Positions 1 to 7,223 of a stretch of DNA of 22,995 bases are shown piece after piece. Source of the stretch: an uncultured Aeromicrobium sp. (GTDB lineage Bacteria > Actinomycetota > Actinomycetes > Propionibacteriales > Nocardioidaceae); contig NZ_CAMJVP010000027.1 in NCBI RefSeq assembly GCF_946221465.1, positions 1-22,995 on the forward strand. Direction: 5' to 3'. Position 1 is the first letter of the stretch; each line of letters starts with the position of its first letter. Position numbers and translations under genes: made by a program. The notes under the pieces were generated by a model. That model had not been told where the DNA came from and did no database searches. It saw nothing but the letters and a program-made list of their open reading frames with translations.

Positions 1-2686
1 CCCCCTCTTCGAGCCCGAGAGCGGCACGCAGCGCCTCGTCGAGGGTCGAGCCGATGCCCACGTCCTCGCCAAATGAGGCGATGATGTACTGCAGCACCGG
101 GTACGAGCCCTCTTCAACCGAGCGCTGGATGTACACCGGCTGCACGTACAGCAGGGCACCGCCGACGGGCAACGTCAGCAGGTTGCCGCGCAGGATGCGG
201 GCGTTCGTGGCCTGCTCGAACGGCAGCAGCGTCTCCGTCACCCGATTGTCGGCTTGGATCTGCGCCGCGATCTGGTTCGGGCCGCCGACCCGCGTCTCGC
301 TCGGCAACTCCAGGATCTGCAACTTGCCGTAGTTCTCCGGATCGGACGCCTCAGAGTTCACTGACATGAACGACGCCAGGTTCTGCCGGTTGTTCGGCAG
401 ATAGACGCTCGTCAGCGAGAACTGCGGTGTCTCCTGATCCGGCCGGCTCATCGTGAGGTAGTAGGGCGGCTGCAGCGCGCCCTGGTTGTTGGACGGGTCC
501 TCCGGGACGCGCCAGCGCTCACCGTCCTCGTAGAACGTCTGCGCGTCAGTCACGTGGTACCGGGTGAGGATGTCGCGCTGGACCTTGAACAAATCCACCG
601 GATAGCGCAAGTGCTCCAACAGGCCCTGGGAGATCTCGCTCTTGGGCTGAACCGTGTCAGGAAAGACCTTCATCCAGGTCTTGAGGACCGGATCCTCCTC
701 GTCCCACTGATAGAGGTCGACCGTGCCGTCATAGGCGTCGACGACTGCCTTGACGGAGTTGCGGATGTAGTTGACCTGATCGGTCGGCAGCGCCATCTGG
801 GCTGCGGTCTGGGTCAGGGTGTCCGAGGTGGCCTCCCGCAGCGAGCGGTGCTGGCTGTACGGGTAGCTGTTGCTCGTCGTGTACCCGTCGACGATCCACA
901 CCACTCGGCCATCGACGACGGCCGGGTAGATGTCTCCGTCGACGGTCAGCCACGGCGCGACCTTCTGGACACGCTCACGCGGATGCCGGTCGTAGAGGAT
1001 CTTGGACTCCTCGTTGACGCGGTCCGACAGCACGATGTTGGGCTCGGCGAACTTCAGGGCGTACAGCACCTTGTTGAACAGGTTGCCCACGGGGACCCCG
1101 CCCTCACCGTCGTAGGTGTTGGCGGTCGCGTTCTCCGGGTCGTCGTCGTCACTGCCGGCCGAGCCGCGCGGGATGTCGACCTCGATCGGTTCGGCGCCCT
1201 CGGGGCGACCGACGATGGAATACTCGGGCGACTTCTCGCCGTAGTAGATACGCGGCGGCACCTCGAATTCGAACTCGCCGGTCGGCGGGATGTCGCGCGC
1301 CGCCCACACGGGCTCACCCTGCGGCCCGCGCTCGTTGCCGTACGCGGCGATGACGCCGTACCCGTGCGTGTAGACCGTATGGTCATTGGACCACGTGCGC
1401 TGAGAACTCTGCAGACCATCGAGGTCGACCTCGCGCGCCGCGATGATGACGTCGCGAGGTTGTTCCTCGCCGTCGAAACGGTAGCGGTCGACATCGAGAG
1501 TGTCACTGACCGTGTAGTAGCCGCGAACCTGCTGCAACTGCTGGAACGCCGGCGACACGAGGGTCGGGTCGATGAGGCGGGAGCTGACCCGCGACTCGGC
1601 GGTCGCGTTGAGTTCCTCCGGTGAGAGCTCGGTGGCCGCGGAGTACGGACGCGTCTCCACGTCACTGACCCCGTAAGCATCGCGAGTGGCTTCGATGTTG
1701 CGCGCGATATACGGCTCCTCGCGGTCCGCCTCCGAGGGACTGACCTGGAACTGCTGCATGAACGCCGGCCACAGACCGCCGATGAGCACCGAGGACAGCA
1801 CGAGCCCGCCCAGACCGATCGCCGGAAGCGTCCAGTTGCGGGCGATAATCGTGGAGAAGAACAGCAGCGCGCAGATGATGGCGACCGCGATCATGATGTT
1901 CTTGCTCGGGATGCGAGCATTCGCGTCGGTGTAGGTGGCACCATCGACGACTCCCCCACTGCCGACCAGCAAGGCGAAACGGTCGAGCCAGTACTGGAAC
2001 GCCTTGATGAGGACGGCGATGCCCGCGAGCACCGCGATCTGAATCTGCGCACCGCGCGTGAAGCTGAGGCCGCGGCCGGCGAAGCGGATGCCCCCGTAGA
2101 CGTACTGCACGAAAGCTGTCACGACGATCGTGATGATCATCATCGTGAAGGTGAACGACCCGATGAACGTCAGCCATGGCAGATCGAAGACATAGAAGCC
2201 GTGGTCCATGCCGAAGTGAGGGTCCTCGGTGCCGTAATCGGTGCCGTGCCACCACTGCTGGAAAGTCTCCCAACGGGACTGACCGACCACCCCGGCGAAG
2301 ATGCCGAGGATGACCGAGACGGCGACGAAGGCGGCCCGACGAACCGGGGTCAATGCGAAGCGATAGCGAGCGGCCGGATCGTCGCGGCGCAGCAGATGCG
2401 GCTCGGCGCGCGTCCGATATGCGATAAACAGGTTCAGCGCGATGAACAGCGCGAACACGATGGCGAAAGCCGCGAACAGTCCGACCCGGGTCCAGATGAC
2501 GGTGCTGTAGACGTGGGCGAAGTCAAGCGATCGGAACCAGAGCCGGTTGGTCCACACGGTGGTGAACACTGAGCCCAGCACGACCAGCGCAGCGAGGGTG
2601 ATGAGTGTCGGTACGAGGACCCGACGACGACGATCAGGCGGCGGAGCAGCCGGTTGCGGACGAGGGGCTCCGAAGATGTCGCTCAA
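1..2686 (-). CDS. UPF0182 family large membrane protein (C-terminus cut off)
   Basis: The reading frame is open on the minus strand from a TTG start to the window edge, about 895 codons. The TTG has an AGGAG ribosome site 5 bases upstream. The first third holds about seven hydrophobic segments; the rest is a long soluble, probably extracytoplasmic, domain. The segment around positions 1330-1400 reads WSNDHTVYTHGYGVIAAYGN, which matches the most conserved stretch of UPF0182 (COG1615) proteins as I know them. Members are usually near 1000 residues, so roughly 100 C-terminal residues lie outside the window. Its biochemical function is unknown. It is the last gene of a minus-strand set behind the PDZ protease and PPA1309 genes, the same order as Rv3193c/Rv3194c in M. 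tuberculosis. Family assignment is confident; the TTG start is probable because no ATG or GTG with a ribosome site fits the N-terminus. Confidence 0.93.
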   Translation of the reverse strand, partial: MSDIFGAPRPQPAAPPPDRRRRVLVPTLITLAALVVLGSVFTTVWTNRLWFRSLDFAHVYSTVIWTRVGLFAAFAIVFALFIALNLFIAYRTRAEPHLLRRDDPAARYRFALTPVRRAAFVAVSVILGIFAGVVGQSRWETFQQWWHGTDYGTEDPHFGMDHGFYVFDLPWLTFIGSFTFTMMIITIVVTAFVQYVYGGIRFAGRGLSFTRGAQIQIAVLAGIAVLIKAFQYWLDRFALLVGSGGVVDGATYTDANARIPSKNIMIAVAIICALLFFSTIIARNWTLPAIGLGGLVLSSVLIGGLWPAFMQQFQVSPSEADREEPYIARNIEATRDAYGVSDVETRPYSAATELSPEELNATAESRVSSRLIDPTLVSPAFQQLQQVRGYYTVSDTLDVDRYRFDGEEQPRDVIIAAREVDLDGLQSSQRTWSNDHTVYTHGYGVIAAYGNERGPQGEPVWAARDIPPTGEFEFEVPPRIYYGEKSPEYSIVGRPEGAEPIEVDIPRGSAGSDDDDPENATANTYDGEGGVPVGNLFNKVLYALKFAEPNIVLSDRVNEESKILYDRHPRERVQKVAPWLTVDGDIYPAVVDGRVVWIVDGYTTSNSYPYSQHRSLREATSDTLTQTAAQMALPTDQVNYIRNSVKAVVDAYDGTVDLYQWDEEDPVLKTWMKVFPDTVQPKSEISQGLLEHLRYPVDLFKVQRDILTRYHVTDAQTFYEDGERWRVPEDPSNNQGALQPPYYLTMSRPDQETPQFSLTSVYLPNNRQNLASFMSVNSEASDPENYGKLQILELPSETRVGGPNQIAAQIQADNRVTETLLPFEQATNARILRGNLLTLPVGGALLYVQPVYIQRSVEEGSYPVLQYIIASFGEDVGIGSTLDEALRAALGLEEG

Positions 2687-2717
2687 CAGTTCTCCTGGGT
2701 CATGTCGCCGGCATGGC

Positions 2718-2740
2718 CGATAGCAGGCCCAAGCCTATCG
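2718..2740. repeat. Short inverted repeat between the PPA1309 and UPF0182 genes
   Basis: CGATAG and CTATCG face each other across 11 bases in the 65-base gap between the PPA1309 stop and the UPF0182 start. There is no T-run after it. It could be a weak mRNA processing or pausing hairpin or an operator; six base pairs is not enough to decide, and it may be chance. Confidence 0.3.
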
Positions 2741-2751
2741 AGTGAGCCCAA

Positions 2752-3264
2752 TCACGACATGCTGGCGTTCAGCAAGGCGACCAGCCCCGGGACGAGATCG
2801 GGCCCTTCGAGCAGCGGCGCGTCATGGGGCGCCCGAGCCCGCACGGTGGTGTGCGCGCTGCCGTCACGCAGCACGGCCGCGACGATGCGCACCTCCTGGC
2901 GCTCGGGATGCTCTGCGACCACGCTCAGGAGTTTCTCGGGCTCCTCAGGCAGGTCCGCCTGAGCCGACGGCGGGAGCATGATCCGTTCGATGGCCACGGC
3001 ACAGCCGTGAACCGTGCCGGGCCACATCAGCGTCGGGAGGACCTCCTCTACGGTGCGGCCGGCGGGCACGGCGTCCTGCTCGACGGGCGTGTAACCGTTC
3101 CGATCCCCCAGTTGGCCTGCGAGCGTCGGCTGAGCGGCGATGAGTTCGGAGGTGCGGACGAGCGCGAACAGTCGAGGCGGCTGCTCCCAGCCGCCTGCAG
3201 CGACGTGTCGCTCGATCTCGAGTGTGGCTTGGCGCAACGGGGAGTCGGGGGCTACCTCGAGCAT
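2752..3264 (-). CDS. PPA1309 family protein
   Basis: A 170-residue protein without signal peptide or membrane segment. It begins MLEVAPDSPLRQATLEIERH and contains the run PPRLFALVRTSELIA followed by TLMWPGTVHGCAVAIERIMLPP, which I recognise as the actinobacteria-restricted PPA1309 family (named after a Propionibacterium acnes locus). No catalytic motif is evident and the function is not known. Its ATG lies inside the last 13 bases of the PDZ protease gene, with an AGAGG ribosome site, so the two are translationally coupled. The constant neighbourhood of Lon-like protease, PPA1309 and UPF0182 suggests a shared envelope-related role, but that is inference. The start is secure from the overlap and ribosome site. 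Confidence 0.9.
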   Translation of the reverse strand: MLEVAPDSPLRQATLEIERHVAAGGWEQPPRLFALVRTSELIAAQPTLAGQLGDRNGYTPVEQDAVPAGRTVEEVLPTLMWPGTVHGCAVAIERIMLPPSAQADLPEEPEKLLSVVAEHPERQEVRIVAAVLRDGSAHTTVRARAPHDAPLLEGPDLVPGLVALLNASMS

Positions 3265-4304
3265 GTGGGCACCTCTGCTTCAGGGTCATCGGCGAGGGCC
3301 TGGAGCGCCTCGATCGCCTGCTCCATCGTCTCCACTTCCACCAGCGTCATCGACGTGTCGACGGCAGCGGCCTCGTCGCAGTTGGCGCTGGGCACGAGGA
3401 ACACGGTCGCTCCCCCCTCCTCAGCGCCGACGATCTTCTGTTTGATACCGCCGATCGCGCCCACCTCGCCGTCGGGAGTGATCGTGCCGGTTCCGGCCAC
3501 GAAGAGCCCGCCGGTCAACGCGCCGGGGGTCAGCTTGTCGTAGATGGCGAGGGCGAACATCAGGCCGGCGCTGGGCCCTCCGACGCGGTCGCCGATGTGG
3601 TTCTCGATCTCGATCGGGAAGTCGAAACCGACACCGACGACGATGCCGATGCGGGCGCGCTCGGGGTCGTCGTCGGCGGGGACCGTTTCGACCGTCACTT
3701 GCTGCGGGGCCCCCTCGCGAACGATGTCCAGGTGCACCTCAACACCGGGTTCGAGGGCGCTGATGGCGTCGGCCACCTGCTGCTGATCGCCGACCTCCTC
3801 GCCGTTGACCGCGACGATCTGGTCGCCCTCGCTCAGCACGCCGTCAGCCGGTGAGCCGTCGACGACAGAACGCACCGACACCGTCTCGGGCACCTCCACG
3901 CCGAGGGCGCGTAGCGCAGCGGCGCGAGAGGCGTCCTGGGAGGAACTCAGCTGCGCGGCGCCCTGTTGGCTCGCATCCTCGTTGGTCTCGTTGTTCGGAT
4001 AGAGGAAATCGTGCGGCACGAGGTCCACGTCCTCGTCCCACCATGCCCTGAGCGCGTCGGGCAGGGAGATCTCGGTCTCGGCGCGTGACACCGAGACGGT
4101 CGTGAAGGCGAGTTCACCCTCGGTCTCATAGGTGTGAACGCCGTCGCCGAAGGTGAGCAGCGGCTGCCCCTCGAGGGTGCCGAGAGTGTCGAACGAGGGT
4201 CCCGGCCGCATCGTGGAGTACGGGACCGGGAGGACGAACACCAAGCACGACACCACCACGAGCGCGAGACCGGTCACCGTCAACGTCCCAGTTCGGCGGC
4301 TCAT
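3252..4304 (-). CDS. Membrane-anchored PDZ / Lon-like serine protease
   Basis: A 350-residue protein. Residues about 7-27 form one N-terminal membrane segment. Residues about 140-210 form a PDZ domain (SVVDGSPADGVLSEGDQIVAVNGEEV). Residues about 220-335 form a Lon (S16) proteolytic domain. The catalytic Ser-Lys pair is visible as Ser245 in GGPSAGLMFALAIYDKL and Lys288 in AIGGIKQKI; their spacing of 43 residues equals that of E. coli Lon Ser679/Lys722. There is no AAA+ ATPase domain, so this is the YlbL-type family, expected to cut proteins on the outer face of the membrane. The ATG has an AGAGGA ribosome site. It leads the PDZ-PPA1309-UPF0182 set and is divergent from the DUF2342 gene. A TAGGCT -10-like box lies at 4342-4337 on this strand. 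The natural substrate cannot be inferred. Confidence 0.94.
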   Translation of the reverse strand: MSRRTGTLTVTGLALVVVSCLVFVLPVPYSTMRPGPSFDTLGTLEGQPLLTFGDGVHTYETEGELAFTTVSVSRAETEISLPDALRAWWDEDVDLVPHDFLYPNNETNEDASQQGAAQLSSSQDASRAAALRALGVEVPETVSVRSVVDGSPADGVLSEGDQIVAVNGEEVGDQQQVADAISALEPGVEVHLDIVREGAPQQVTVETVPADDDPERARIGIVVGVGFDFPIEIENHIGDRVGGPSAGLMFALAIYDKLTPGALTGGLFVAGTGTITPDGEVGAIGGIKQKIVGAEEGGATVFLVPSANCDEAAAVDTSMTLVEVETMEQAIEALQALADDPEAEVPTCSR

Positions 4305-4380
4305 CGCATCCTCTTGCGCGTCGTCATCACCCCCGCAGCCTAGACATGCGCGCGAAGCAGAATCGATTGGCGAGACGGCC

Positions 4381-4386
4381 TAGTCT
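4381..4386 (+). promoter_or_regulatory. Putative -10 box of a leaderless promoter for the DUF2342 gene
   Basis: TAGTCT ends six bases before the ATG at 4393. Transcription normally starts about seven bases after a -10 hexamer, so the mRNA would begin at or next to the start codon. No Shine-Dalgarno sequence precedes the ATG, which agrees with leaderless translation. No convincing -35 was found. Confidence 0.5.
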
Positions 4387-4392
4387 TGACCT

Positions 4393-5694
4393 ATGGCTGG
4401 CGACGAACCCCGCGAAGAACCGGAGAACCCGTTCAAGGGCACGCCCATGGAGCACCTGTTCGGCCAGATGAGTGCTGGACAGTTCGACCTGTCGGCACTC
4501 CTCGCGCAGATGCAGTCGATGTTCGAGCCGCATGAAGGGACGGTGAACTACCGCCTCGCCACCGATATCGCACGCCAGACGCTGGCCGCGAACGGTCCCG
4601 ACCCGACGCCGCAGAGCGGCAAACGCGGTGCCGTCGACGACGCTGTGCGCCTGGCCGAGATGTGGCTGGATCGTGTCACCGAGCTGCCGAGCGGCGTCAC
4701 GTCGAGCAGCGCCTGGAGCCGAGCCGAATGGATTGAGCGGACCATGCCGCAGTGGCAGGTACTCGTCGAGCCAATCGCGGCGAACGTTGTCGCGTCAATG
4801 AGTGACGCTCTTCCCGCCGAGGCGAAGGCCTTCGCCGGCCCCTTCGTGGCGATCATCTCGCAAGCCGGTGGCGCGATGTTCGGCCAGCAGATCGGCCAAG
4901 GTATCGCCGGCCTCGCCACCGAGGTACTGTCGTCGACCGACATCGGTCTCCCGCTCGGTCCTCAGGGAATCGCGGCGATCCTTCCCCACAACGTCAGCGT
5001 CTTCGCCGAGGGTTTCGAGCACAGCGAGGCGGACGTCCTGCTGTACGTCGCGCTCCGCGAATGCGCCCACCAGCGACTCTACGCCGCCGCGCCGTGGCTC
5101 CGCAGCGCCATCATCGCCGCTATCGAGGAGTTCGGCCGAGGTTCGCGCATTGACACGGGCGCGATCGAGGAGAAGATGCGCTCGATCGACCCCTCGCGTC
5201 CGGAGGCCATTCAGGAGGCACTCGAAGGAGGTCTGTTCGAGCCGGAGATCACACCGGAGCAGCAGCACGCCAAGGAGCGGCTCGAACTGCTGCTGGCGCT
5301 GGCCGAGGGCTGGGTGGACGCGGTGGTCGCTGAGGCGACCGCCGACACGATGCCCGCCGCAGTGGCCCTTGCCGAGGCGATGCGCCGTCGCCGCGTCACT
5401 GCCGGACCGGCCGAGCAGACCTTCGCCGCCCTCGTCGGCTTAGAACTGCGTCCGCGCCGCCTGCGCGACGCGGCCAATCTCTTCTCGGCCCTCCGGGACC
5501 GCGAGGGCCGAGAAGCGCGCGATCGCGTCTGGAACCATCCGGATTTGCTGCCGACAAGCGACGATCTGGACGATCCGCTCGGCTACGGCGAACGACATGG
5601 TGAGTCCGGACAGGCCGGCGACGACGAGTTCGACGCGGCCCTCGACAAGTTGCTCGAGGACGAGGCGTCCCGGGGCGACGACGAGCAGAGATGA
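4393..5694 (+). CDS. DUF2342 / zincin-like putative hydrolase (TIGR03624-type)
   Basis: A 433-residue soluble protein of the actinobacterial DUF2342 family (zincin-like fold; Rv3195 relative). The N-terminal section ENPFKGTPMEHLFGQM, the middle section FGQQIGQGIAGLATEVL and the C-terminal section around residues 330-397 (RRRRVTAGPAEQTFAALVGL) are typical. At the place where a zincin would have HExxH this protein reads R222-E-C-A-H226, so the first metal-ligand histidine is Arg. I believe Arg is common in this subfamily but could not check it. LALAEGWVDAVV near residue 305 may carry the third ligand, a Glu. It may therefore be non-catalytic or bind metal differently. Leu350 uses the codon TTA, which is rare in GC-rich actinobacteria. 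The stop overlaps the next gene as ATGA. The start follows a leaderless -10 box. Confidence 0.9.
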   Translation: MAGDEPREEPENPFKGTPMEHLFGQMSAGQFDLSALLAQMQSMFEPHEGTVNYRLATDIARQTLAANGPDPTPQSGKRGAVDDAVRLAEMWLDRVTELPSGVTSSSAWSRAEWIERTMPQWQVLVEPIAANVVASMSDALPAEAKAFAGPFVAIISQAGGAMFGQQIGQGIAGLATEVLSSTDIGLPLGPQGIAAILPHNVSVFAEGFEHSEADVLLYVALRECAHQRLYAAAPWLRSAIIAAIEEFGRGSRIDTGAIEEKMRSIDPSRPEAIQEALEGGLFEPEITPEQQHAKERLELLLALAEGWVDAVVAEATADTMPAAVALAEAMRRRRVTAGPAEQTFAALVGLELRPRRLRDAANLFSALRDREGREARDRVWNHPDLLPTSDDLDDPLGYGERHGESGQAGDDEFDAALDKLLEDEASRGDDEQR

Positions 5695-6269
5695 CGCTGC
5701 GCGAGGATGCGCGTGCGGTGCTATCCGCCTGGCAGCCAACGGACGCGGTCCAGAGCTCACTGCGGAAGCAGTATCTGGCCCACCTCGATGCGCACGATGA
5801 CGCAATGTGGCGCTCCTGCCACCCCGACCACCTAACCGCGAGCGCACTCGTCATGTCCGACGATGGCCGGTACGTCGCGCTGACACGGCACCGCAAGCTC
5901 GGCCGCTGGCTGCAGTTCGGCGGCCACTGCGAGACCGCCGACGCCTCGCTCGCCGACGCCGCCGCACGCGAGACCCGCGAGGAGTCGGGGATCGCGACGT
6001 TCCGTCTGGATCCCTCACCGCTGCTGCTGTCGCGCCACGAGGTGCCGTGCGGCCCCCTGCGTCCAGCGCATCACCTCGACGTGCAGTATCTGGCCGTGGT
6101 GCCGGCACGTACCCAACTCATCGTCTCGTCAGAGTCGACGGACGTGCGGTGGTTCGCGGTGGAGGCGCTGCCGCCGGACACCGACGACACGGTGCGCGCA
6201 CTCACCGCAGCTGCCATGAAACGGCTTCGAGAAAGCCCTCGGCACGCTCCCGGCGCTCGTATCCGCTGA
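5691..6269 (+). CDS. Nudix hydrolase
   Basis: A 192-residue protein with one Nudix domain at about residues 48-175. The core REtrEESG (Arg93, Glu94, Glu97, Glu98, Gly100) supplies the magnesium-binding glutamates. It is preceded by GRWLQFGGHCE, a pattern common in a divergent Nudix subgroup; the first Gly and Glu of the strict Gx5E part of the box are not at their usual spacing. The substrate, generally a nucleoside diphosphate linked to another group, cannot be told. Its ATG overlaps the stop of the DUF2342 gene (ATGA), so the two are coupled. Its last 68 bases overlap, tail to tail, the metallopeptidase gene on the other strand. Confidence 0.9.
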   Translation: MTLREDARAVLSAWQPTDAVQSSLRKQYLAHLDAHDDAMWRSCHPDHLTASALVMSDDGRYVALTRHRKLGRWLQFGGHCETADASLADAAARETREESGIATFRLDPSPLLLSRHEVPCGPLRPAHHLDVQYLAVVPARTQLIVSSESTDVRWFAVEALPPDTDDTVRALTAAAMKRLRESPRHAPGARIR

Positions 6270-6708
6270 GCAGCCGCTGGAATCGAGGCCCGTGATCGGC
6301 CTCCAGCAGATGGGCGAGCTCGTGCAGCAGCACGTAGTCGACGACATATCCCGGCAGAGGACGCAGCCGATCGGACAGCCGGATCGACCCGTCGCGAATG
6401 CTGCACGACCCCCAGCGCTGGTGCTGGTTGCTGACCCACCGGACCGAGGTGGGCACGGCTGCTCCGCCCAGGTATCGCTCGGAGAGACCGCGCGCTCGCA
6501 CCATGAGGTCATCGTCGCCCTGAGGGGCACGGCGCCGCTGAACCCTGGCATCGAGTTTGGCGACGAGATCGCCCACCACGCGCTCTTCCTCGGCCTTGCT
6601 CATACTCGCCGGAATCATGACGATCGTGCGGTCGCCTTCGCGTCGCGCTTGCACCGTCCGCCTGCGCCGCGTGCTGCGGCGGACCTCGATGCGGGACGTG
6701 TCGTTCAT
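6202..6708 (-). CDS. YgjP/SprT-like zinc metallopeptidase (DUF45, M48-type)
   Basis: A 168-residue protein. The zinc site is H129-E-L-A-H133 in YVLLHELAHLLEADHG, with His139 of DHGPRF as the likely third ligand. RWGSC at residues 98-102 is the second family signature of YgjP/DUF45 proteins. The basic N-terminus (RRSTRRRRTVQARRE) is also usual in this family. I chose the ATG at 6708 because a TAGAGT -10 box ends seven bases before it, the leaderless layout seen for other genes here, and because the family begins close to this point. An in-frame GTG at 6765 would add 19 residues with no similarity that I recognise. There is no signal peptide. The substrate is unknown. Confidence 0.9.
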   Translation of the reverse strand: MNDTSRIEVRRSTRRRRTVQARREGDRTIVMIPASMSKAEEERVVGDLVAKLDARVQRRRAPQGDDDLMVRARGLSERYLGGAAVPTSVRWVSNQHQRWGSCSIRDGSIRLSDRLRPLPGYVVDYVLLHELAHLLEADHGPRFQRLLSGYERRERAEGFLEAVSWQLR

Positions 6709-6715
6709 GCCCCGG

Positions 6716-6721
6716 ACTCTA
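6716..6721 (-). promoter_or_regulatory. Putative -10 box of a leaderless promoter for the YgjP-like gene
   Basis: TAGAGT on the minus strand ends seven bases before the ATG at 6708, placing the expected transcript start at the A of the start codon. No ribosome site is present between them. No clear -35. Confidence 0.45.
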
Positions 6722-6744
6722 GTGCGCGGCACTGACACAGGAGA

Positions 6745-6826
6745 CCGTCCACCGCTCGTCCACACGCGCCCTCGGCGATCCCCACAGGTTCTCCCCAGGG
6801 TTGTCCACAGGCGTGGACAACCCTGG
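6745..6826. promoter_or_regulatory. Cluster of DnaA-box-like sites including a 14-bp perfect palindrome
   Basis: TTGTCCACA at 6801-6809 equals the preferred actinobacterial DnaA box. TCGTCCACA at 6756-6764 fits the relaxed form (T/C)(T/C)(G/A/C)TCCACA. CCGTCCACC at 6745-6753 and TTGTCCACG on the minus strand at 6820-6812 each differ by one base. The 6801 and 6820 sites form a dyad: CCAGGGTTGTCCAC at 6795-6808 and its exact complement at 6813-6826, separated by AGGC. The palindrome ends 12 bases before the -35 at 6839, a usual place for a regulator. As RNA it would also form a strong hairpin. It could be a DnaA-binding control or titration site, or the operator of another dimeric regulator. 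This is not the dnaA-dnaN origin, since no origin gene is near. Confidence 0.5.
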
Positions 6827-6838
6827 CTCAGGTGCTGC

Positions 6839-6867
6839 TTGACGCCGGACGCGCGGAGCCCTACGTT
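6839..6867 (+). promoter_or_regulatory. Predicted housekeeping-sigma promoter upstream of the DUF5679 gene
   Basis: TTGACG at 6839-6844 and TACGTT at 6862-6867 are separated by exactly 17 bases, the best -35/-10 pair noticed in the window. The expected transcript start is at about 6874-6875, the first base of the hairpin described next. A second -10-like TAGGCT lies at 6959-6964, closer to the gene, without a clear -35. Confidence 0.6.
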
Positions 6868-6874
6868 CGGTCCA

Positions 6875-6923
6875 GACGAACCCCCGGTGGCCGCAGGGGA
6901 AGGCGCGCCGCCGGGGGTTCGTC
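6875..6923 (+). other. 13-bp perfect hairpin at the predicted 5' end of the DUF5679 transcript (leader element or small RNA)
   Basis: GACGAACCCCCGG at 6875-6887 is exactly complementary to CCGGGGGTTCGTC at 6911-6923. Further pairs (6888-6891 with 6907-6910, one of them G-T) lengthen the stem, leaving a purine-rich loop (CGCAGGGGAAGGCG). The arm begins where the promoter at 6839-6867 should start transcription, so the RNA would have its 5' end buried in a stem. The element lies between divergent genes, so it is not a terminator of either. It is followed by 75 bases of leader before the DUF5679 ATG. It matches no RNA family I recognise. Confidence 0.4.
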
Positions 6924-6998
6924 GCTGTCCAATACCGGCGGCATCCGCGCGCAGCCCCTAGGCTGAACGTGTTCCACCCCACACCGAAGGAGACCGTC

Positions 6999-7160
6999 AT
7001 GTCAGACGACAACTGGAGCGGCGAGTTCTACTGCGTCAAGTGCAAGGAGAAGCGCGAGGCGACCGGCACGGTCCAGGTCAACGACAAGGGCACCAAGATG
7101 GCCAAGGCGACCTGCCCGGCGTGTGGTACCAAGCTCAACCGCATCCTCGGCAAGGCCTGA
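6999..7160 (+). CDS. DUF5679 small zinc-ribbon protein
   Basis: A 53-residue protein with two CxxC knuckles, Cys12/Cys15 (YCVKC) and Cys39/Cys42 (CPACG), which should bind one zinc ion. The C-terminus TKLNRILGKA and the middle VNDKGTKMAKATCP are typical of the actinobacterial DUF5679 family. The function is unknown; size and basic character would suit ribosome, RNA or protein binding. The ATG at 6999 has a good ribosome site (AAGGAG, seven bases away); the upstream in-frame ATG at 6969 is unlikely. It has its own promoter candidates and is followed by a terminator-like hairpin, so it may be an independent unit. Confidence 0.9.
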   Translation: MSDDNWSGEFYCVKCKEKREATGTVQVNDKGTKMAKATCPACGTKLNRILGKA

Positions 7161-7170
7161 GACTGGTTTC

Positions 7171-7191
7171 GCGGCTGTGGACGACAGCCGC
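7171..7191 (+). terminator. Terminator-like hairpin after the DUF5679 gene
   Basis: GCGGCTGT and ACAGCCGC form a perfect 8-bp stem with a five-base loop (GGACG), starting ten bases after the DUF5679 stop. No T-run follows, which is usual for actinobacterial hairpin terminators. It would separate this small gene from the E1-like gene downstream. Confidence 0.5.
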
Positions 7192-7223
7192 ATCGCGCAG
7201 CTCGGACACGGCACGATGGGGCC

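Noticed and set aside
554..1624. 356-codon open frame on the plus strand
   Set aside because: Antisense to the UPF0182 gene, which carries the recognisable family sequence.
6745..6826. Chromosomal replication origin
   Set aside because: There are only a few DnaA-like boxes, no AT-rich unwinding region and no dnaA, dnaN or rpmH gene nearby.
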